A stretch of DNA of 64,000 nucleotides from LSCE01 sp050485425 (GCA_050485425.1 JBJHBJ010000007.1:45682-109681); one strand, 5' to 3'. Shown: positions 41,465 through 51,073, counted from the first letter of the stretch. The notes: generated from the letters alone by a model not told the origin. Numbers and translations are program-made.

Positions 41465-42945
41465 GAAAGGACCCGCTGATTTTCGAGCAGGGCCGGCGGG
41501 GTCGCCGGGCCGTTGCCCAGGCGCCGCTGGGGGAACCCGAGGCGCCGGATATTCCGGATGCGTATCTACGCACCGCCCCGGCAGCGCTCCCGGAAGTCTC
41601 CGAACTGCAGGTGGTGCGTCACTACACCAGGCTTTCGCAGAAGAACTTCTCCATCGACACGCAGTTCTACCCGCTCGGTTCCTGCACCATGAAGTACAAC
41701 CCGCGGGGCTGCAATCGGCTGGCCATGCTGCCGGGCTTCCTGGATCGCCATCCCTGGGCGCCGGACAGCCTCGGCCAAGGCGTGATGTCCTGCCTCCATG
41801 ACCTGCAGGAGATGCTGGCGGAGGTCACCGGCATGGCCGGTGTCAGCCTGACGCCGATGGCCGGCGCCCAGGGGGAGTTCGCCGGCGTGGCGATGATCCG
41901 CGCCTATCACCAGGCCCGCGGCGACAGCGCGCGGGATGAGATCCTGGTCCCGGATGCCGCCCACGGCACTAATCCCGCCACGGCGGTGATGTGCGGCTAC
42001 AAGGTGCGGGAAATTCCCACCGACAAGGATGGCGATGTGGATCTGGCGGCGCTGAAGGAGGCGCTGGGTGCACGGACAGCGGGCATCATGCTCACCAACC
42101 CTTCCACGCTGGGGGTCTTCGAGCGGCGTATCAGCGAGATGGCGTCGCTGGTCCACCAGGCCGGCGGCCTGCTGTACTACGACGGTGCCAACCTCAACGC
42201 CATCCTGGGCAAGGCGCGGCCCGGCGACATGGGCTTCGACGTCATTCACATGAATCTGCACAAGACGTTCTCCACCCCGCATGGCGGTGGCGGACCGGGT
42301 TCCGGCGCCATCGGCGTCAGCAAGCGCCTGCTGCCGCACATGCCGGTACCGGTGGTGGCGAAGGAGGGGGAGCGCTATCGCTGGCTGACCGAGCGGGACC
42401 TCCCGGAGACCATCGGCCGGCTGTCCGCCTTCATGGGCAATACCGGCGTGGTGCTCCGCGCCTACGTCTACGCCCGCATGCTCGGTCGCGAGGGCATGGC
42501 GCGGGTGGCCGACTTCGCCACCCTGAACGCCAACTACCTGATGTGCCGCCTCCGCGCCGAGGGCTTTCAGGTCTGGTTTCCCCGGCGACGTGCCAGCCAC
42601 GAGTTCATCATCAGCCTGAAACAGGAAGCCCGGGAACTGGACGCCACCGCCATGGATTTCGCCAAGCGCCTGCTGGATTACGGCTACCATGCGCCGACCG
42701 CCTATTTCCCGCTGCTGGTACCTGAATGCCTGCTGATCGAACCCACGGAAACGGAGACCCGGGAAGAGCTGGATGGTTTCGTGGACGCCATGGTCAGCAT
42801 CCGCGAGGAAGCCCGGCGGGATTCCGACTATCTCAAGCAGGCGCCCTATACCCTGCCGGTGCGGCGGCTGGATGAGGTGCGGGCGGCGAAGGAACTCGAT
42901 CTCAAGTGGACGCCGGCGGAGCCGGCAACGAAGGAGAAGGCATGA
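41461..42945 (+). CDS. gcvPB: Glycine dehydrogenase (decarboxylating) subunit 2
   Basis: 494-aa beta subunit carrying the cofactor lysine, Lys268 in HMNLHKTFSTPHGGGG. Other family blocks are FYPLGSCTMKYNPR, DAAHGTNPATAVMCGY and LTNPSTLGVFE. ATG 41461 overlaps gcvPA; the frame is open further upstream inside gcvPA but the family N terminus MRKDPLIFEQ fixes the start. The stop overlaps the start of a PfkB kinase gene by 4 nt (ATGA). Confidence 0.96.
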   Translation: MRKDPLIFEQGRRGRRAVAQAPLGEPEAPDIPDAYLRTAPAALPEVSELQVVRHYTRLSQKNFSIDTQFYPLGSCTMKYNPRGCNRLAMLPGFLDRHPWAPDSLGQGVMSCLHDLQEMLAEVTGMAGVSLTPMAGAQGEFAGVAMIRAYHQARGDSARDEILVPDAAHGTNPATAVMCGYKVREIPTDKDGDVDLAALKEALGARTAGIMLTNPSTLGVFERRISEMASLVHQAGGLLYYDGANLNAILGKARPGDMGFDVIHMNLHKTFSTPHGGGGPGSGAIGVSKRLLPHMPVPVVAKEGERYRWLTERDLPETIGRLSAFMGNTGVVLRAYVYARMLGREGMARVADFATLNANYLMCRLRAEGFQVWFPRRRASHEFIISLKQEARELDATAMDFAKRLLDYGYHAPTAYFPLLVPECLLIEPTETETREELDGFVDAMVSIREEARRDSDYLKQAPYTLPVRRLDEVRAAKELDLKWTPAEPATKEKA

Positions 42946-43877
42946 CGGCTTTGATCAGCGGCTCGGTGGCCTATGACACCATCATGGTGTTCAAGGATCG
43001 TTTCCGGCAGCACATCCTGCCTGACCAGGTGCACATACTGAATGTGTCGTTCCTGGTCGAAGACCTGCGCAAGGAATTCGGCGGCTGTGCCGGTAACATT
43101 GCCTTCAACCTGAAGCTGCTGGGCGGGGACCCGCTGCCGCTGGCCACCGTGGGCGCCGACTTCGGCGACTACGCCGACTGGTTCGCCAAATGGGGCATCA
43201 ACCAGGACTACATCCGCGTGCTGCCCGAGCAGTACACGGCGCAGGCCTATATCACCACCGACCTGGACGATAACCAGATCACCGCGTTTCATCCCGGCGC
43301 CATGGGCCTGGCCCATGAGGTGGACGTGCCGACGGATGCCGGCGTGAAGCTGGCCATCGTCGCGCCGAATGGCCGCGACGGCATGCTGCGGCATGCCAGG
43401 CAGTGCCGCGAGGCCGGAATCCCGTTTCTGTTCGACCCGGGCCAGGCAATGCCGCTGTTCGATGGCGAGGACCTGCGCTGGTTCGTGGACCAGGCCACCT
43501 GGATCGCAGTCAACGATTACGAGTCGCGGTTGCTGATGGAGCGCACCGGCCTGGACCTGGATGCGCTGGCGGCACGCGTGGAGGCGCTGATCGTTACCCG
43601 TGGCGCCGAGGGGTCCGAAATCCACGCCGGCGGCGAGACGCGATTCATTCCGGTGGTCAAGGCACGGGCAGTGAGCGATCCCACCGGCTGCGGGGATGCC
43701 TACCGGGCGGGACTGATCCATGGCATGACCCGCGGGCTGGACTGGGAAACCACCGGCCGCATCGCCTCGCTGATGGGCAGCATCAAGGTGGCGCACCACG
43801 GGACCCAGAACCATCATTTCGCCATGGACGACTTTCGCGCCTGGTACCGCGACGCGTTCGGGGAATCGCTGCCCTGA
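42942..43877 (+). CDS. PfkB family carbohydrate/adenosine kinase
   Basis: 311-aa ribokinase-fold kinase. The N-terminal GSVAYDTIMVFKDRF and GGCAGNIAFNLKLLGG match signature 1. The C-terminal anion-hole/catalytic motif is DPTGCGDAYRAGLIHG, with the base Asp preceded by Cys. Similar proteobacterial proteins are annotated as adenosine kinases, so it may return adenosine from the SAM cycle to AMP; substrate specificity cannot be read from the sequence. ATG 42942 overlaps gcvPB by 4 nt, with GGAGAAGG as ribosome-binding site, placing it as last gene of the gcv operon. Confidence 0.87.
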   Translation: MTALISGSVAYDTIMVFKDRFRQHILPDQVHILNVSFLVEDLRKEFGGCAGNIAFNLKLLGGDPLPLATVGADFGDYADWFAKWGINQDYIRVLPEQYTAQAYITTDLDDNQITAFHPGAMGLAHEVDVPTDAGVKLAIVAPNGRDGMLRHARQCREAGIPFLFDPGQAMPLFDGEDLRWFVDQATWIAVNDYESRLLMERTGLDLDALAARVEALIVTRGAEGSEIHAGGETRFIPVVKARAVSDPTGCGDAYRAGLIHGMTRGLDWETTGRIASLMGSIKVAHHGTQNHHFAMDDFRAWYRDAFGESLP

Positions 43878-43889
43878 GAGGGCCGCGCC

Positions 43890-44747
43890 TTACGCATCCT
43901 CGAACAGCGTCTCCTGCATCTCCAGCGTCTGCAGATCCGCTTCCAGCCGTAGCTGGGCGATCAGGGCGGGGGTGAGTTGTACCTGGGCTTCCGCTGCCGG
44001 ATCGATGGGTGGCATGTCGGTATCGGTCTGCCAGCGGCAGCTGTTGCCGGTCTCCGCGGCGGGGCTGATCAGATTGGCCACGTGCACCAGGTTGGCCACG
44101 TCCGGGTAGTCGTGGGCCTCGGCGGGCCGGTGGTGGTACGCTGCCGCCTCCTGGTACAGCAGCGGCAGCCGCCAGTAGGCCAGTAATGCCCCTCCGACGT
44201 CGGCATGGTCGAAGCCGAGCAGCGCCTGCTCGAGCTGCTGGATGGGCTGCGGTTTCCCGGTATGGAGTTCGCGGATCTGTGCCATGCGATCTGGCAATAC
44301 CTGATACATCGCCAGTTTGCCGACGTCGTGCAGCAGACCGGCGATGAACAACTGCTCGGCGTCGATCCGCCCTTCCCGGCGTGCCAATTCCTTGCTGACC
44401 ACGCCACAGTAGATGCAATGCTCCCAGTAGCGGTCCATGTCCAGCAGCGGGGAGTGCAACGAGCGCAGGGCGTTGGTCAGCGTTACCGTCAGCAGCAGTT
44501 CCCGCAGCGCGCGCGTGCCCAGCACTGTGATGGCCATGGGCAGGGTTTCAATGCGGGAGGGGAAACCGTAGTAGGCGGTATTCACCACGCTCAGCAGGCG
44601 CGCCGTCAATGCCGGGTCCTGACCGATCACGCGGCCGATCTCGGCGCTGGTGCGTCCCGGATTGTCCAGCATCCGGTCCACCTGATAGTAGACGGCGGGT
44701 ACGGAAGCCAGTTTTCCGGTTTGGCGCGCGATTTCTTGAGGAGTCAT
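43890..44747 (-). CDS. HDOD domain-containing protein
   Basis: 285 aa, mostly one HDOD domain. Segments LASVPAVYYQVDRMLDNPGRTSAEIGRVIGQDPALTARLLSVVN and the HD-like LFIAGLLHDVGKLAMYQ are seen, followed by LLGFDHADVGGALLAYWRLP. HDOD proteins are linked to signalling, often near c-di-GMP or two-component systems, but generally lack the full HD phosphohydrolase ligand set. No receiver or GGDEF domain is attached. Its partner is unknown. It is convergent with the PfkB kinase gene (12-nt gap). Confidence 0.9.
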   Translation of the reverse strand: MTPQEIARQTGKLASVPAVYYQVDRMLDNPGRTSAEIGRVIGQDPALTARLLSVVNTAYYGFPSRIETLPMAITVLGTRALRELLLTVTLTNALRSLHSPLLDMDRYWEHCIYCGVVSKELARREGRIDAEQLFIAGLLHDVGKLAMYQVLPDRMAQIRELHTGKPQPIQQLEQALLGFDHADVGGALLAYWRLPLLYQEAAAYHHRPAEAHDYPDVANLVHVANLISPAAETGNSCRWQTDTDMPPIDPAAEAQVQLTPALIAQLRLEADLQTLEMQETLFEDA

Positions 44748-44829
44748 GGCGTTCCGTCGTCTCCGTGGGGAACTCCGTTTCCGAAACCTGTATCAACTGA
44801 GCATAGCACTGACCGACACCACTCCACAC

Positions 44830-46878
44830 CTAGAGCAGTCGCAGCAGCCCGTCCAGATCGTCCACCGGTGGCAGGCAGCGGTGTCCTTCGCAGACCCACG
44901 CCCGCGGGGCGGCGGTGTCGGCGACATGCGCCTCAAGGATGGGCGGCAGCGGTTCGTGCTCGGGCAGCAGGTAGACATGGCGACCGGGCGCGTAATAGCG
45001 TTCCGCCTGGCGCCGCCAGTCCTCCAGCTGGGCGCTCCCGCCACGCAGCAGTACCAGTTTCGGCGGCTGCAGCATATCCTCAAGCGCCATCAGCAGGCTG
45101 CAATGCGCCTCGGGCACACTGGCCATGGCATTCCAGCCGGCATAGACGGTGCGCGCCGCGGCTTCGACGTAGCGGCTGTCGGCCAGCAGGAAACCGAGTT
45201 GCTGGAGTGCCCGCGCGGCGACGCCGTTGCCGGCCGGCAGGGCGTCATCCATCAGCGGCCTGGGGCGCTGGATCAGCCGTTCGTGGTCACGCGCCGTGAA
45301 ATAGAAACCGCCGTCGGGGGCCTGGTAGTCCTCCAGCAGGCTGTCGGCCAGCGCGCGTGCCAGCGCCAGGTCCCGGCCCCGCCATCGGCCCCGGAGCAGC
45401 TCAAGCAGTGCGTCCAGCATGTAGGCCGCGTCGTCGAGGAAGCCTTGCGCACTGCGGCGGCCGTCCGACCAACTGGCGTAAAGCCGTCGCCCATCCCAGA
45501 GCTGCGCATGTATGAAGTCGGCGGCATGCTCGGCGGCGTCCAGCAGTTCAGGCTGGTCCAGCAGCCGTCCGCAACGCGCCAGCCCGCGAATCGCGAGTGC
45601 GTTCCAGGCGGTCAGGATCTTGTCGTCGCGGCCAGGGGTCACGCGCTTGCGTCGCGCGGCATAGAGCTTCCGCCTGACCGACCCGAGCAGTTCCTCCACC
45701 TCGGGTTTGGGCCGGCGCAGCGTCTTTGCCAGCTCCGATAGTGATGCGTAGACATGGAAATGCCAGCGGCCTTCGAAATTGGCCGCATCATCAAGTCCGA
45801 AGCGCTGTTCCGCCAACTGGTACTCGTCATCGTCCAGCAGGCGCCGCGCTTCGTCGGGCGTCCAGGTGTAGTAGCGGCCTTCCTGGCCTTCGGAATCGGC
45901 GTCCAGGGCGGAGAAGAAGCCACCCTCGGCGTGACGCATCTCCTTGAGCATCCAGTCGGCTGTTTCCCGGGCGATACGGCCGTAGAATGTATCGCCGGTG
46001 GCCTGCCAGGCGTCGGTGTAGAGCGCGATCAGCAGGCCGTTGTCGCTGAGCATCTTCTCGAAATGCGGGATCATCCACCAGGCGTCCACGGAATAGCGCG
46101 AGAAGCCGCCGCCGACCTGGTCGTTGATGCCGCCCAGCGCCATCCGCCGCAACGTATGACAGGCCATGTGCAGGGCTTCGCGATCGCCGGTGCGGGCGTA
46201 ACGGCGCAGCAGGAAATCCAGGCCGCCGGGCTGGGGAAATTTCGGCGCCTGGCCGAAGCCGCCATGACGGGCATCGAAGGATGCCGCCAGCGCATGACGG
46301 GCAGCGGTCAGCGGAGCGTCGTCCAGTTGGTCGGGTGCGTCGCCGCCGCCCGCTTCGGCCAACCGCTGGAGCGCCGCCTGCATCTGCTGATTCTGCTCCC
46401 GTATGCTGTGCCGTTGCGTTTCCCACGCGCTGGCCACCTGCTCCAGCACCTGGCTGAAGCCGGGCATGCCCTGGCGCGGGCGGCTTGGGAAATACGTGCC
46501 GGCGAAAAAGGGCAGGTGGTCGTCCGGGGTAAGGAAGACCGTCAGCGGCCAGCCGCCGCCGCGGCGGGTCAGCAACTGGTGTGCCTGCTGGTAGATGCGG
46601 TCCAGGTCCGGGCGTTCCTCCCGGTCCACCTTGATACAGACGAACCGGCGGTTCATCTGCGCGGCTATCTCCGGATCCTCGAAGGATTCATGCGCCATGA
46701 CGTGGCACCAGTGGCAGGCGGAGTAGCCGATCGAGAGCAGGATGGGCCTTTGCGTATGCCGCGCCGTTTCCAGCGCGGTATCGTCCCACGGCTGCCAATG
46801 CACCGGGTTGCCGGCGTGCTGGCGCAGATAGGGGCTGGTGGAGCCGGCCAGCCGGTTTGCTTGATCGGCCTCGGTCAT
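44830..46878 (-). CDS. YyaL/DUF255 thioredoxin-domain protein (SSP411 family)
   Basis: 682-aa protein. The N-terminal thioredoxin-like domain has NRLAGSTSPYLRQHAGNPVHW and the CxxC-type motif GYSACHWCHVMAHESF near residue 55. A large alpha/alpha-barrel region resembling N-acylglucosamine 2-epimerases follows (GGINDQVGGGFSRYSVDAWWMIPHFEKM, then KILTAWNALAIRGLA). Bacterial YyaL function is unknown. Start MTEADQANRLAG (46878) fits the family; an ATG 108 nt upstream is in frame but reads through the ampD promoter region. Confidence 0.88.
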   Translation of the reverse strand: MTEADQANRLAGSTSPYLRQHAGNPVHWQPWDDTALETARHTQRPILLSIGYSACHWCHVMAHESFEDPEIAAQMNRRFVCIKVDREERPDLDRIYQQAHQLLTRRGGGWPLTVFLTPDDHLPFFAGTYFPSRPRQGMPGFSQVLEQVASAWETQRHSIREQNQQMQAALQRLAEAGGGDAPDQLDDAPLTAARHALAASFDARHGGFGQAPKFPQPGGLDFLLRRYARTGDREALHMACHTLRRMALGGINDQVGGGFSRYSVDAWWMIPHFEKMLSDNGLLIALYTDAWQATGDTFYGRIARETADWMLKEMRHAEGGFFSALDADSEGQEGRYYTWTPDEARRLLDDDEYQLAEQRFGLDDAANFEGRWHFHVYASLSELAKTLRRPKPEVEELLGSVRRKLYAARRKRVTPGRDDKILTAWNALAIRGLARCGRLLDQPELLDAAEHAADFIHAQLWDGRRLYASWSDGRRSAQGFLDDAAYMLDALLELLRGRWRGRDLALARALADSLLEDYQAPDGGFYFTARDHERLIQRPRPLMDDALPAGNGVAARALQQLGFLLADSRYVEAAARTVYAGWNAMASVPEAHCSLLMALEDMLQPPKLVLLRGGSAQLEDWRRQAERYYAPGRHVYLLPEHEPLPPILEAHVADTAAPRAWVCEGHRCLPPVDDLDGLLRLL

Positions 46879-47004
46879 AGCGCGTCCCGGAGCGATACCT
46901 GTCCGCGCCAATGATACCATCTGCGTTGGTGCTGCGCCGACACGCCGCCCGCCGCGTGCCCACGCGGTGTTCGCAGGGCCGAGCACATGTCAGGGGAGTG
47001 TTGT

Positions 47005-47571
47005 GTGAACAGCGTGCATATCGACAGACGGACCGGTCTGGTGGACCCAGCACGGCAGGTGCCGTCCCCCAATCACGACCAGCGGCCGGATCCGGATGAT
47101 ATCAGTCTGCTGGTGGTGCACGGGATCAGTCTGCCGCCGGGCGAATTTTCCGGCCCATGGATCGACCGGCTGTTCACCAACACGCTCGACCCGGCGGAGC
47201 ACCCGTATTTCGCCAGCCTCGAAGGGCTGCGTGTGTCCAGCCATCTGCTGATCGGGCGGGACGGGAGTCTGACCCAGTTCGTACCACTGCACCTGCGCGC
47301 CTGGCATGCGGGGGTGTCCTGCTGGCGGGGGCGCGAGCGGTGCAACGATTTCGCCATCGGTATCGAGCTGGAAGGTACCGATACCGACCCGTACGAGGCC
47401 GCTCAGTACGAGACGCTGGTGGGTGTTACCCGGGCGTTGCTGGACCACTACCCCGGACTGGATCTCTCGGGCATCGTGGGACACGAACACATCGCGCCTG
47501 GACGGAAGACCGATCCGGGCCCGGCGTTCGACTGGGAGCGCTATCTGACCGCGCTCCGTCGGCAGCGCTGA
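47005..47571 (+). CDS. ampD: 1,6-anhydro-N-acetylmuramyl-L-alanine amidase
   Basis: 188-aa cytosolic amidase that removes the peptide from anhydro-muropeptides during murein recycling, thereby keeping ampC-type beta-lactamase inducers low. Family blocks LLVVHGISLPPGEFSGPWID (first zinc His), HAGVSCWRGRERCNDFAIGIELEG and GHEHIAPGRKTDPGPAFDW (second His and Asp ligands) are intact. GTG 47005 is preferred because GGGGAG precedes it; ATG 46987 is an alternative adding six residues. It forms ampDE with the next gene. AmgK/MurU at 58 kb use a later product of the same route. Confidence 0.95.
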   Translation: MNSVHIDRRTGLVDPARQVPSPNHDQRPDPDDISLLVVHGISLPPGEFSGPWIDRLFTNTLDPAEHPYFASLEGLRVSSHLLIGRDGSLTQFVPLHLRAWHAGVSCWRGRERCNDFAIGIELEGTDTDPYEAAQYETLVGVTRALLDHYPGLDLSGIVGHEHIAPGRKTDPGPAFDWERYLTALRRQR

Positions 47572-47598
47572 CAGAACGAGAAGAAGACAGGGGGAATC

Positions 47599-48471
47599 AT
47601 GCATCTCATCGCCATGCTGCTGGGGCTGTGGCTCAGCCGCTTTGCCCGGGAGCGTCTTCAGTGGCGCGCACCGCGGGTTTTCGCGCCGTGGCAGGAGCGG
47701 GTCTGCGAACACTGGTTCCAGCGCGGGGGCAACGCCTGGCTCGGCCTGTTCTGCCTGCTGGCCCCGCCCGTGGTTCTGGTGGCCCTGGTGCAGTGGCTGG
47801 TCAGCGGATGGCTGCTCGGCGCGGTGTCGTTCCTGCTCGCGCTGGCCGTGCTGCTTGCCTGTCTCCCCGAAGTCCGGGTGGAACAGCGCTTGCGTGCCCT
47901 GACGCGGGACTGGCGTGCCGGGGATATGGAAGCGGCGGATGCGCAGTTGTTGACGTTGTCGCACGGCGGGCAGGTGCCGGAATCCAGGGACGAGAAGCTG
48001 CTGTTCGCGGTCGGCGAGGCCGCGCTGACCGCGCATCACGGGTTGTTTGCGTTGCTCTTCTGGTTTGCCGTGCTGGGGCCGGCGGGCGCAGTGTTCTACC
48101 GGCTCATCGATCTGGAGCGGGCCCGCAGCCTGCGCGCAGCAAATGTCGCCACGTCCTGGAGCGAACCGGTTATGGCGCTGCACGCTGTGCTGGCCTGGGT
48201 GCCGGCGCGCCTTACGGCGCTGGGGTTCGGGCTGATGGGCAGTCTGACCGACGCGATGCGCCAGTGGCAGCTGGCACGCGCAGGTGAGCAGGACGGCAGC
48301 CGCGCGGCGCTCACCGGTGCCATGTTGGGGGCATTGCGGCTCGACGGCGGACTGCCGGAGGACGATGCACAAAGTGAGGTGCTGGTAGAGGCGCGCCGCC
48401 TGCTGCGGCGCACGCTGATGCTCTGGCTGGCAAGCTACGCGATCCTGACGCTGATTGGCGTGCTGAACTAG
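47599..48471 (+). CDS. ampE: AmpE regulatory membrane protein
   Basis: 290-aa inner-membrane protein with four hydrophobic segments (near residues 50-70, 75-95, 145-170 and 265-285). Conserved blocks are MHLIAMLLGLWLSRF, the WFAVLGPAGAVFYRL helix and RAANVATSWSEPVMALHAVLAWVPARLTALGF. AmpE is encoded after AmpD in many gammaproteobacteria and was described as a sensor-type partner in beta-lactamase regulation; its mechanism is unclear. It is convergent with apaH, with only 8 nt between the stop codons. Confidence 0.9.
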   Translation: MHLIAMLLGLWLSRFARERLQWRAPRVFAPWQERVCEHWFQRGGNAWLGLFCLLAPPVVLVALVQWLVSGWLLGAVSFLLALAVLLACLPEVRVEQRLRALTRDWRAGDMEAADAQLLTLSHGGQVPESRDEKLLFAVGEAALTAHHGLFALLFWFAVLGPAGAVFYRLIDLERARSLRAANVATSWSEPVMALHAVLAWVPARLTALGFGLMGSLTDAMRQWQLARAGEQDGSRAALTGAMLGALRLDGGLPEDDAQSEVLVEARRLLRRTLMLWLASYAILTLIGVLN

Positions 48472-48479
48472 GTTGGTCG

Positions 48480-49319
48480 CTAGCCCGGCCCCGGCGTCAT
48501 GGCACCCTTGCAGGGGAGGCTGAAACGCTGGCGGGGGCCGTCCAGCCGCACGGCGGTGAGTTGTCCGCCCCACAGGCAGCCGGTATCCAGCGTGATCAGC
48601 CCTTCCTGTTCATGAAAACCCAGCGTGGACCAGTGGCCGCAAACCAGCGTCAGTCCGCCGGGCGGCGCAGCCCGTTGCGGCACTTCGAACCAGGGCAGGT
48701 AACCTGGCGGCTGACTGCCGGGAGCACCCTTGTAGTCCAGCAGCAGGCGGCCCCGGGAATCGCAATAGCGCATGCGGGTAAAGGCATTGATGATGAAGCG
48801 CAGTCTGTCCCAGCCCTGCAGGTCAGGCGACCAGGTATCCGGCTTGTCGCCGTAGAGATTCTCCATCAGCGCCGGAAACTGTTCGCCCGCCAGCGCGGTC
48901 TCCGCCTCCCGCGCGCAGGCGACCGCGTCATCCAGTGACCAGACCGGCAGCAGGCCGGCATGCAGCATTGCGTAGCCGAGTCCGGTGTCCAGGTGCAGCA
49001 GCGGTTGACGCCGGAGCCATTGCAGCAGCTCCTCGCTGTCCGGGGCATCCAGCACCTGACGGAGGGTGTCCGCCGTTTTCAGTTCCGCGTGCCCCGCCCA
49101 GGCCGCCAGCAGATGGATGTCGTGATTGCCCAGCACCGTGATCGCGCTGTCGCCGAGGGACTTGACGAAGCGCAGTACATCCACGGATTCCGGCCCGCGA
49201 TTGACCAGGTCGCCGACCAGCCAGAGACGATCCCCGGCCGGATCGAAACGGATGCTGTCCAGCAGTTCCAGCAGTTCGCTCTGGCAGCCCTGGATGTCAC
49301 CTATGCAGTACACCGCCAC
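48480..49319 (-). CDS. apaH: Symmetrical bis(5'-nucleosyl)-tetraphosphatase
   Basis: 279-aa metallophosphatase that splits diadenosine tetraphosphate into two ADP and can decap NpnN-capped RNA. Metallophosphoesterase motifs are YCIGDIQGCQSELLELL, WLVGDLVNRGPESVDVLRF, TVLGNHDIHLLA and the C-terminal VCGHWSTLG. The start is GTG at 49319 (MAVYCIGD). It lies 30 nt downstream of apaG on the same strand, the conserved apaG-apaH pair. Confidence 0.95.
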   Translation of the reverse strand: MAVYCIGDIQGCQSELLELLDSIRFDPAGDRLWLVGDLVNRGPESVDVLRFVKSLGDSAITVLGNHDIHLLAAWAGHAELKTADTLRQVLDAPDSEELLQWLRRQPLLHLDTGLGYAMLHAGLLPVWSLDDAVACAREAETALAGEQFPALMENLYGDKPDTWSPDLQGWDRLRFIINAFTRMRYCDSRGRLLLDYKGAPGSQPPGYLPWFEVPQRAAPPGGLTLVCGHWSTLGFHEQEGLITLDTGCLWGGQLTAVRLDGPRQRFSLPCKGAMTPGPG

Positions 49320-49349
49320 CTTGGTCGGCTCCTTCCCTCTGCAGATCGA

Positions 49350-49733
49350 TCAGTGCAGTGTACGCGGCATGGCCAGCGTGAACGGGGCGATTGGTGCCCG
49401 AAACGCGGTGCCGTCGTCGGCCAGCATTTCGTAGCTGCCCTCCATGCTCCCCACCGGTGTCGTGAGCATGGCACCGCTGGTATAGCGAAAGTGGTGCCCC
49501 GGATCGAGGTGCGGCTGTTCGCCCACGACACCCTCGCCGCTGACTTCACGGCGCTCGCCATTGGCATCGGTGATGATCCAGCGACGGCTCACCAGCTTGG
49601 CGGCGACTTCGCCGACGTTGCGGATGGTGACCGTGTAGCTGAACACGTAGCGATCCTCGGACGGGGTCGATTCATGGTCCAGATAGCGGGGTTCCACCTC
49701 CACCTGGATTCTGTAGCGTTCACTGTTCTGCAT
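49350..49733 (-). CDS. apaG: ApaG (CorD) family protein
   Basis: 127-aa single fibronectin-III-like domain. The conserved RYVFSYTVTIRNVGE, LVSRRWIITDANGE and GVVGEQPHLDPGHHFRYTSGAMLTTPVGSMEGSY are present. The function is not fully known; the domain binds pyrophosphate-type ligands in some structures and influences cation resistance phenotypes. ATG 49733 (MQNSERYRI) is the family N terminus. In most relatives apaG follows rsmA directly; here tal, a miniprotein gene and usp lie between. Confidence 0.94.
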   Translation of the reverse strand: MQNSERYRIQVEVEPRYLDHESTPSEDRYVFSYTVTIRNVGEVAAKLVSRRWIITDANGERREVSGEGVVGEQPHLDPGHHFRYTSGAMLTTPVGSMEGSYEMLADDGTAFRAPIAPFTLAMPRTLH

Positions 49734-49761
49734 GGCGCTCCCGAATGCTTTTGTCGCCGCC

Positions 49762-50886
49762 TCAGCCCGCCGCCCGCCTGCCATCCGCAACGGCGGCGGC
49801 CTTCTGCTCGAGGCTGGCCAGCAGGTTGTCGAAGGAGTCGGCGAAGGCCTTGACGCCGTCGGTTTCCAGCTTGTCGGTGACAGCGCCGAGCTTGATGCCG
49901 GCGGCCGGCAGCGACTGGATCAGCGCGGCAGCTTCCTCCATGCCGTCAACCAGCCGGATGGCGGGATCACCATGGTCGCGATAGGCCTCGTAGGTCGCCG
50001 GGGGAACCGTGTTCACCGTTCGCTCGCCGATCAGCGACTCCACATACAGCACGTCGCTGTACGCCGGGTTCTTGGTGCCCGTACTGGCCCATAGCAGCCG
50101 CTGCTCCTGGGCGCCCAGTGCCCGCAGTTCCCGGAACCGTTCGCCGTCGAAGATGCCGAGGAAGTGCCGGTAGGCCAGCTTGGCATTGGCGATGGCCACC
50201 TGTCCCTGCTTGTCGGCGTGCCCGCCGGCAAGCAGTTCGTCCACGGCACTGTCCACGCGGCTGACGAAGAAGCTGGCCACTGAACTGATGCCGTTCACCG
50301 AGAGCCCGCGGCGGGCGCGGTCCTGCAGGCCGGCCAGGAAGGCGTCCACCACCTGGCGGTAACGCTCGACCGAGAACAGCAATGTGACATTGACGCTGAT
50401 GCCGTCGCTGATCAGGGTCTCGATGGCCGGGATGCCCTCCCGCGTGGCCGGTACCTTGATCATGACGTTGGGCCGGTCCAGCCAGCGGTGCAGGCGCCGG
50501 GCTTCCTCGATCGTCCCTTCGGTGTCGCGCGCCAGACGCGGCGAAACCTCGATGCTCACGTAGCCGTCCTGCTGGCCGGTGCGGTCGTAGACCGGGCGCA
50601 GCACGTCTGCCGCGTCGCGGATGTCGGCGACCGCCAGATGGTTGAACAACTCGGCCGCATCGATGCCGGGATGATCGCGCAGGATGCGGGCAATGATGCC
50701 GTCGTACTGCTTGCCGGAGGAAATGGCCTTGTCGAAAATCGTGGGATTCGACGTTACACCGCGCAGATCGTCATCGCGGACGAGTTCCTCCAGCGTGCCG
50801 GAATCCAGCATGTCCCGGTGAATGTTGTCATACCAGATACTCTGTCCCAGCGCGTTCAGGCGCTGTAGCGGGTTGGCGGTGCTCAT
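49762..50886 (-). CDS. tal: Transaldolase
   Basis: 374-aa transaldolase of the long bacterial/actinobacterial-type subfamily, exchanging the dihydroxyacetone unit between sugar phosphates. The first signature is GVTSNPTIFDKAI, and the Schiff-base lysine is Lys144 in PNVMIKVPAT. SRVDSAVD and RLLWASTGTKNPAYSDVLYVE complete the barrel. Start MSTANPLQRL at 50886; an upstream in-frame ATG is less likely. It belongs to the same pentose phosphate branch as rpe and rpiA elsewhere in the window. It interrupts the usual apaG-rsmA adjacency. Confidence 0.95.
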   Translation of the reverse strand: MSTANPLQRLNALGQSIWYDNIHRDMLDSGTLEELVRDDDLRGVTSNPTIFDKAISSGKQYDGIIARILRDHPGIDAAELFNHLAVADIRDAADVLRPVYDRTGQQDGYVSIEVSPRLARDTEGTIEEARRLHRWLDRPNVMIKVPATREGIPAIETLISDGISVNVTLLFSVERYRQVVDAFLAGLQDRARRGLSVNGISSVASFFVSRVDSAVDELLAGGHADKQGQVAIANAKLAYRHFLGIFDGERFRELRALGAQEQRLLWASTGTKNPAYSDVLYVESLIGERTVNTVPPATYEAYRDHGDPAIRLVDGMEEAAALIQSLPAAGIKLGAVTDKLETDGVKAFADSFDNLLASLEQKAAAVADGRRAAG

Positions 50887-51073
50887 GATGCGTGGACCTT
50901 TGCCGTCGTGTATGCGTACCCGCATCTGCGGGCCGTAGGGTTTGTTGCCGCGAGGGCCGTGGCGGCGACAATCGCCGAAAGCCGTAACAATAGTTTACCG
51001 GTAGTCATGCAGTGCATGAAAGGATGGCTTCCGGCCCCCGGTGTTTCTCTGAAGCGGGCGCCAAAGCGGCCAT

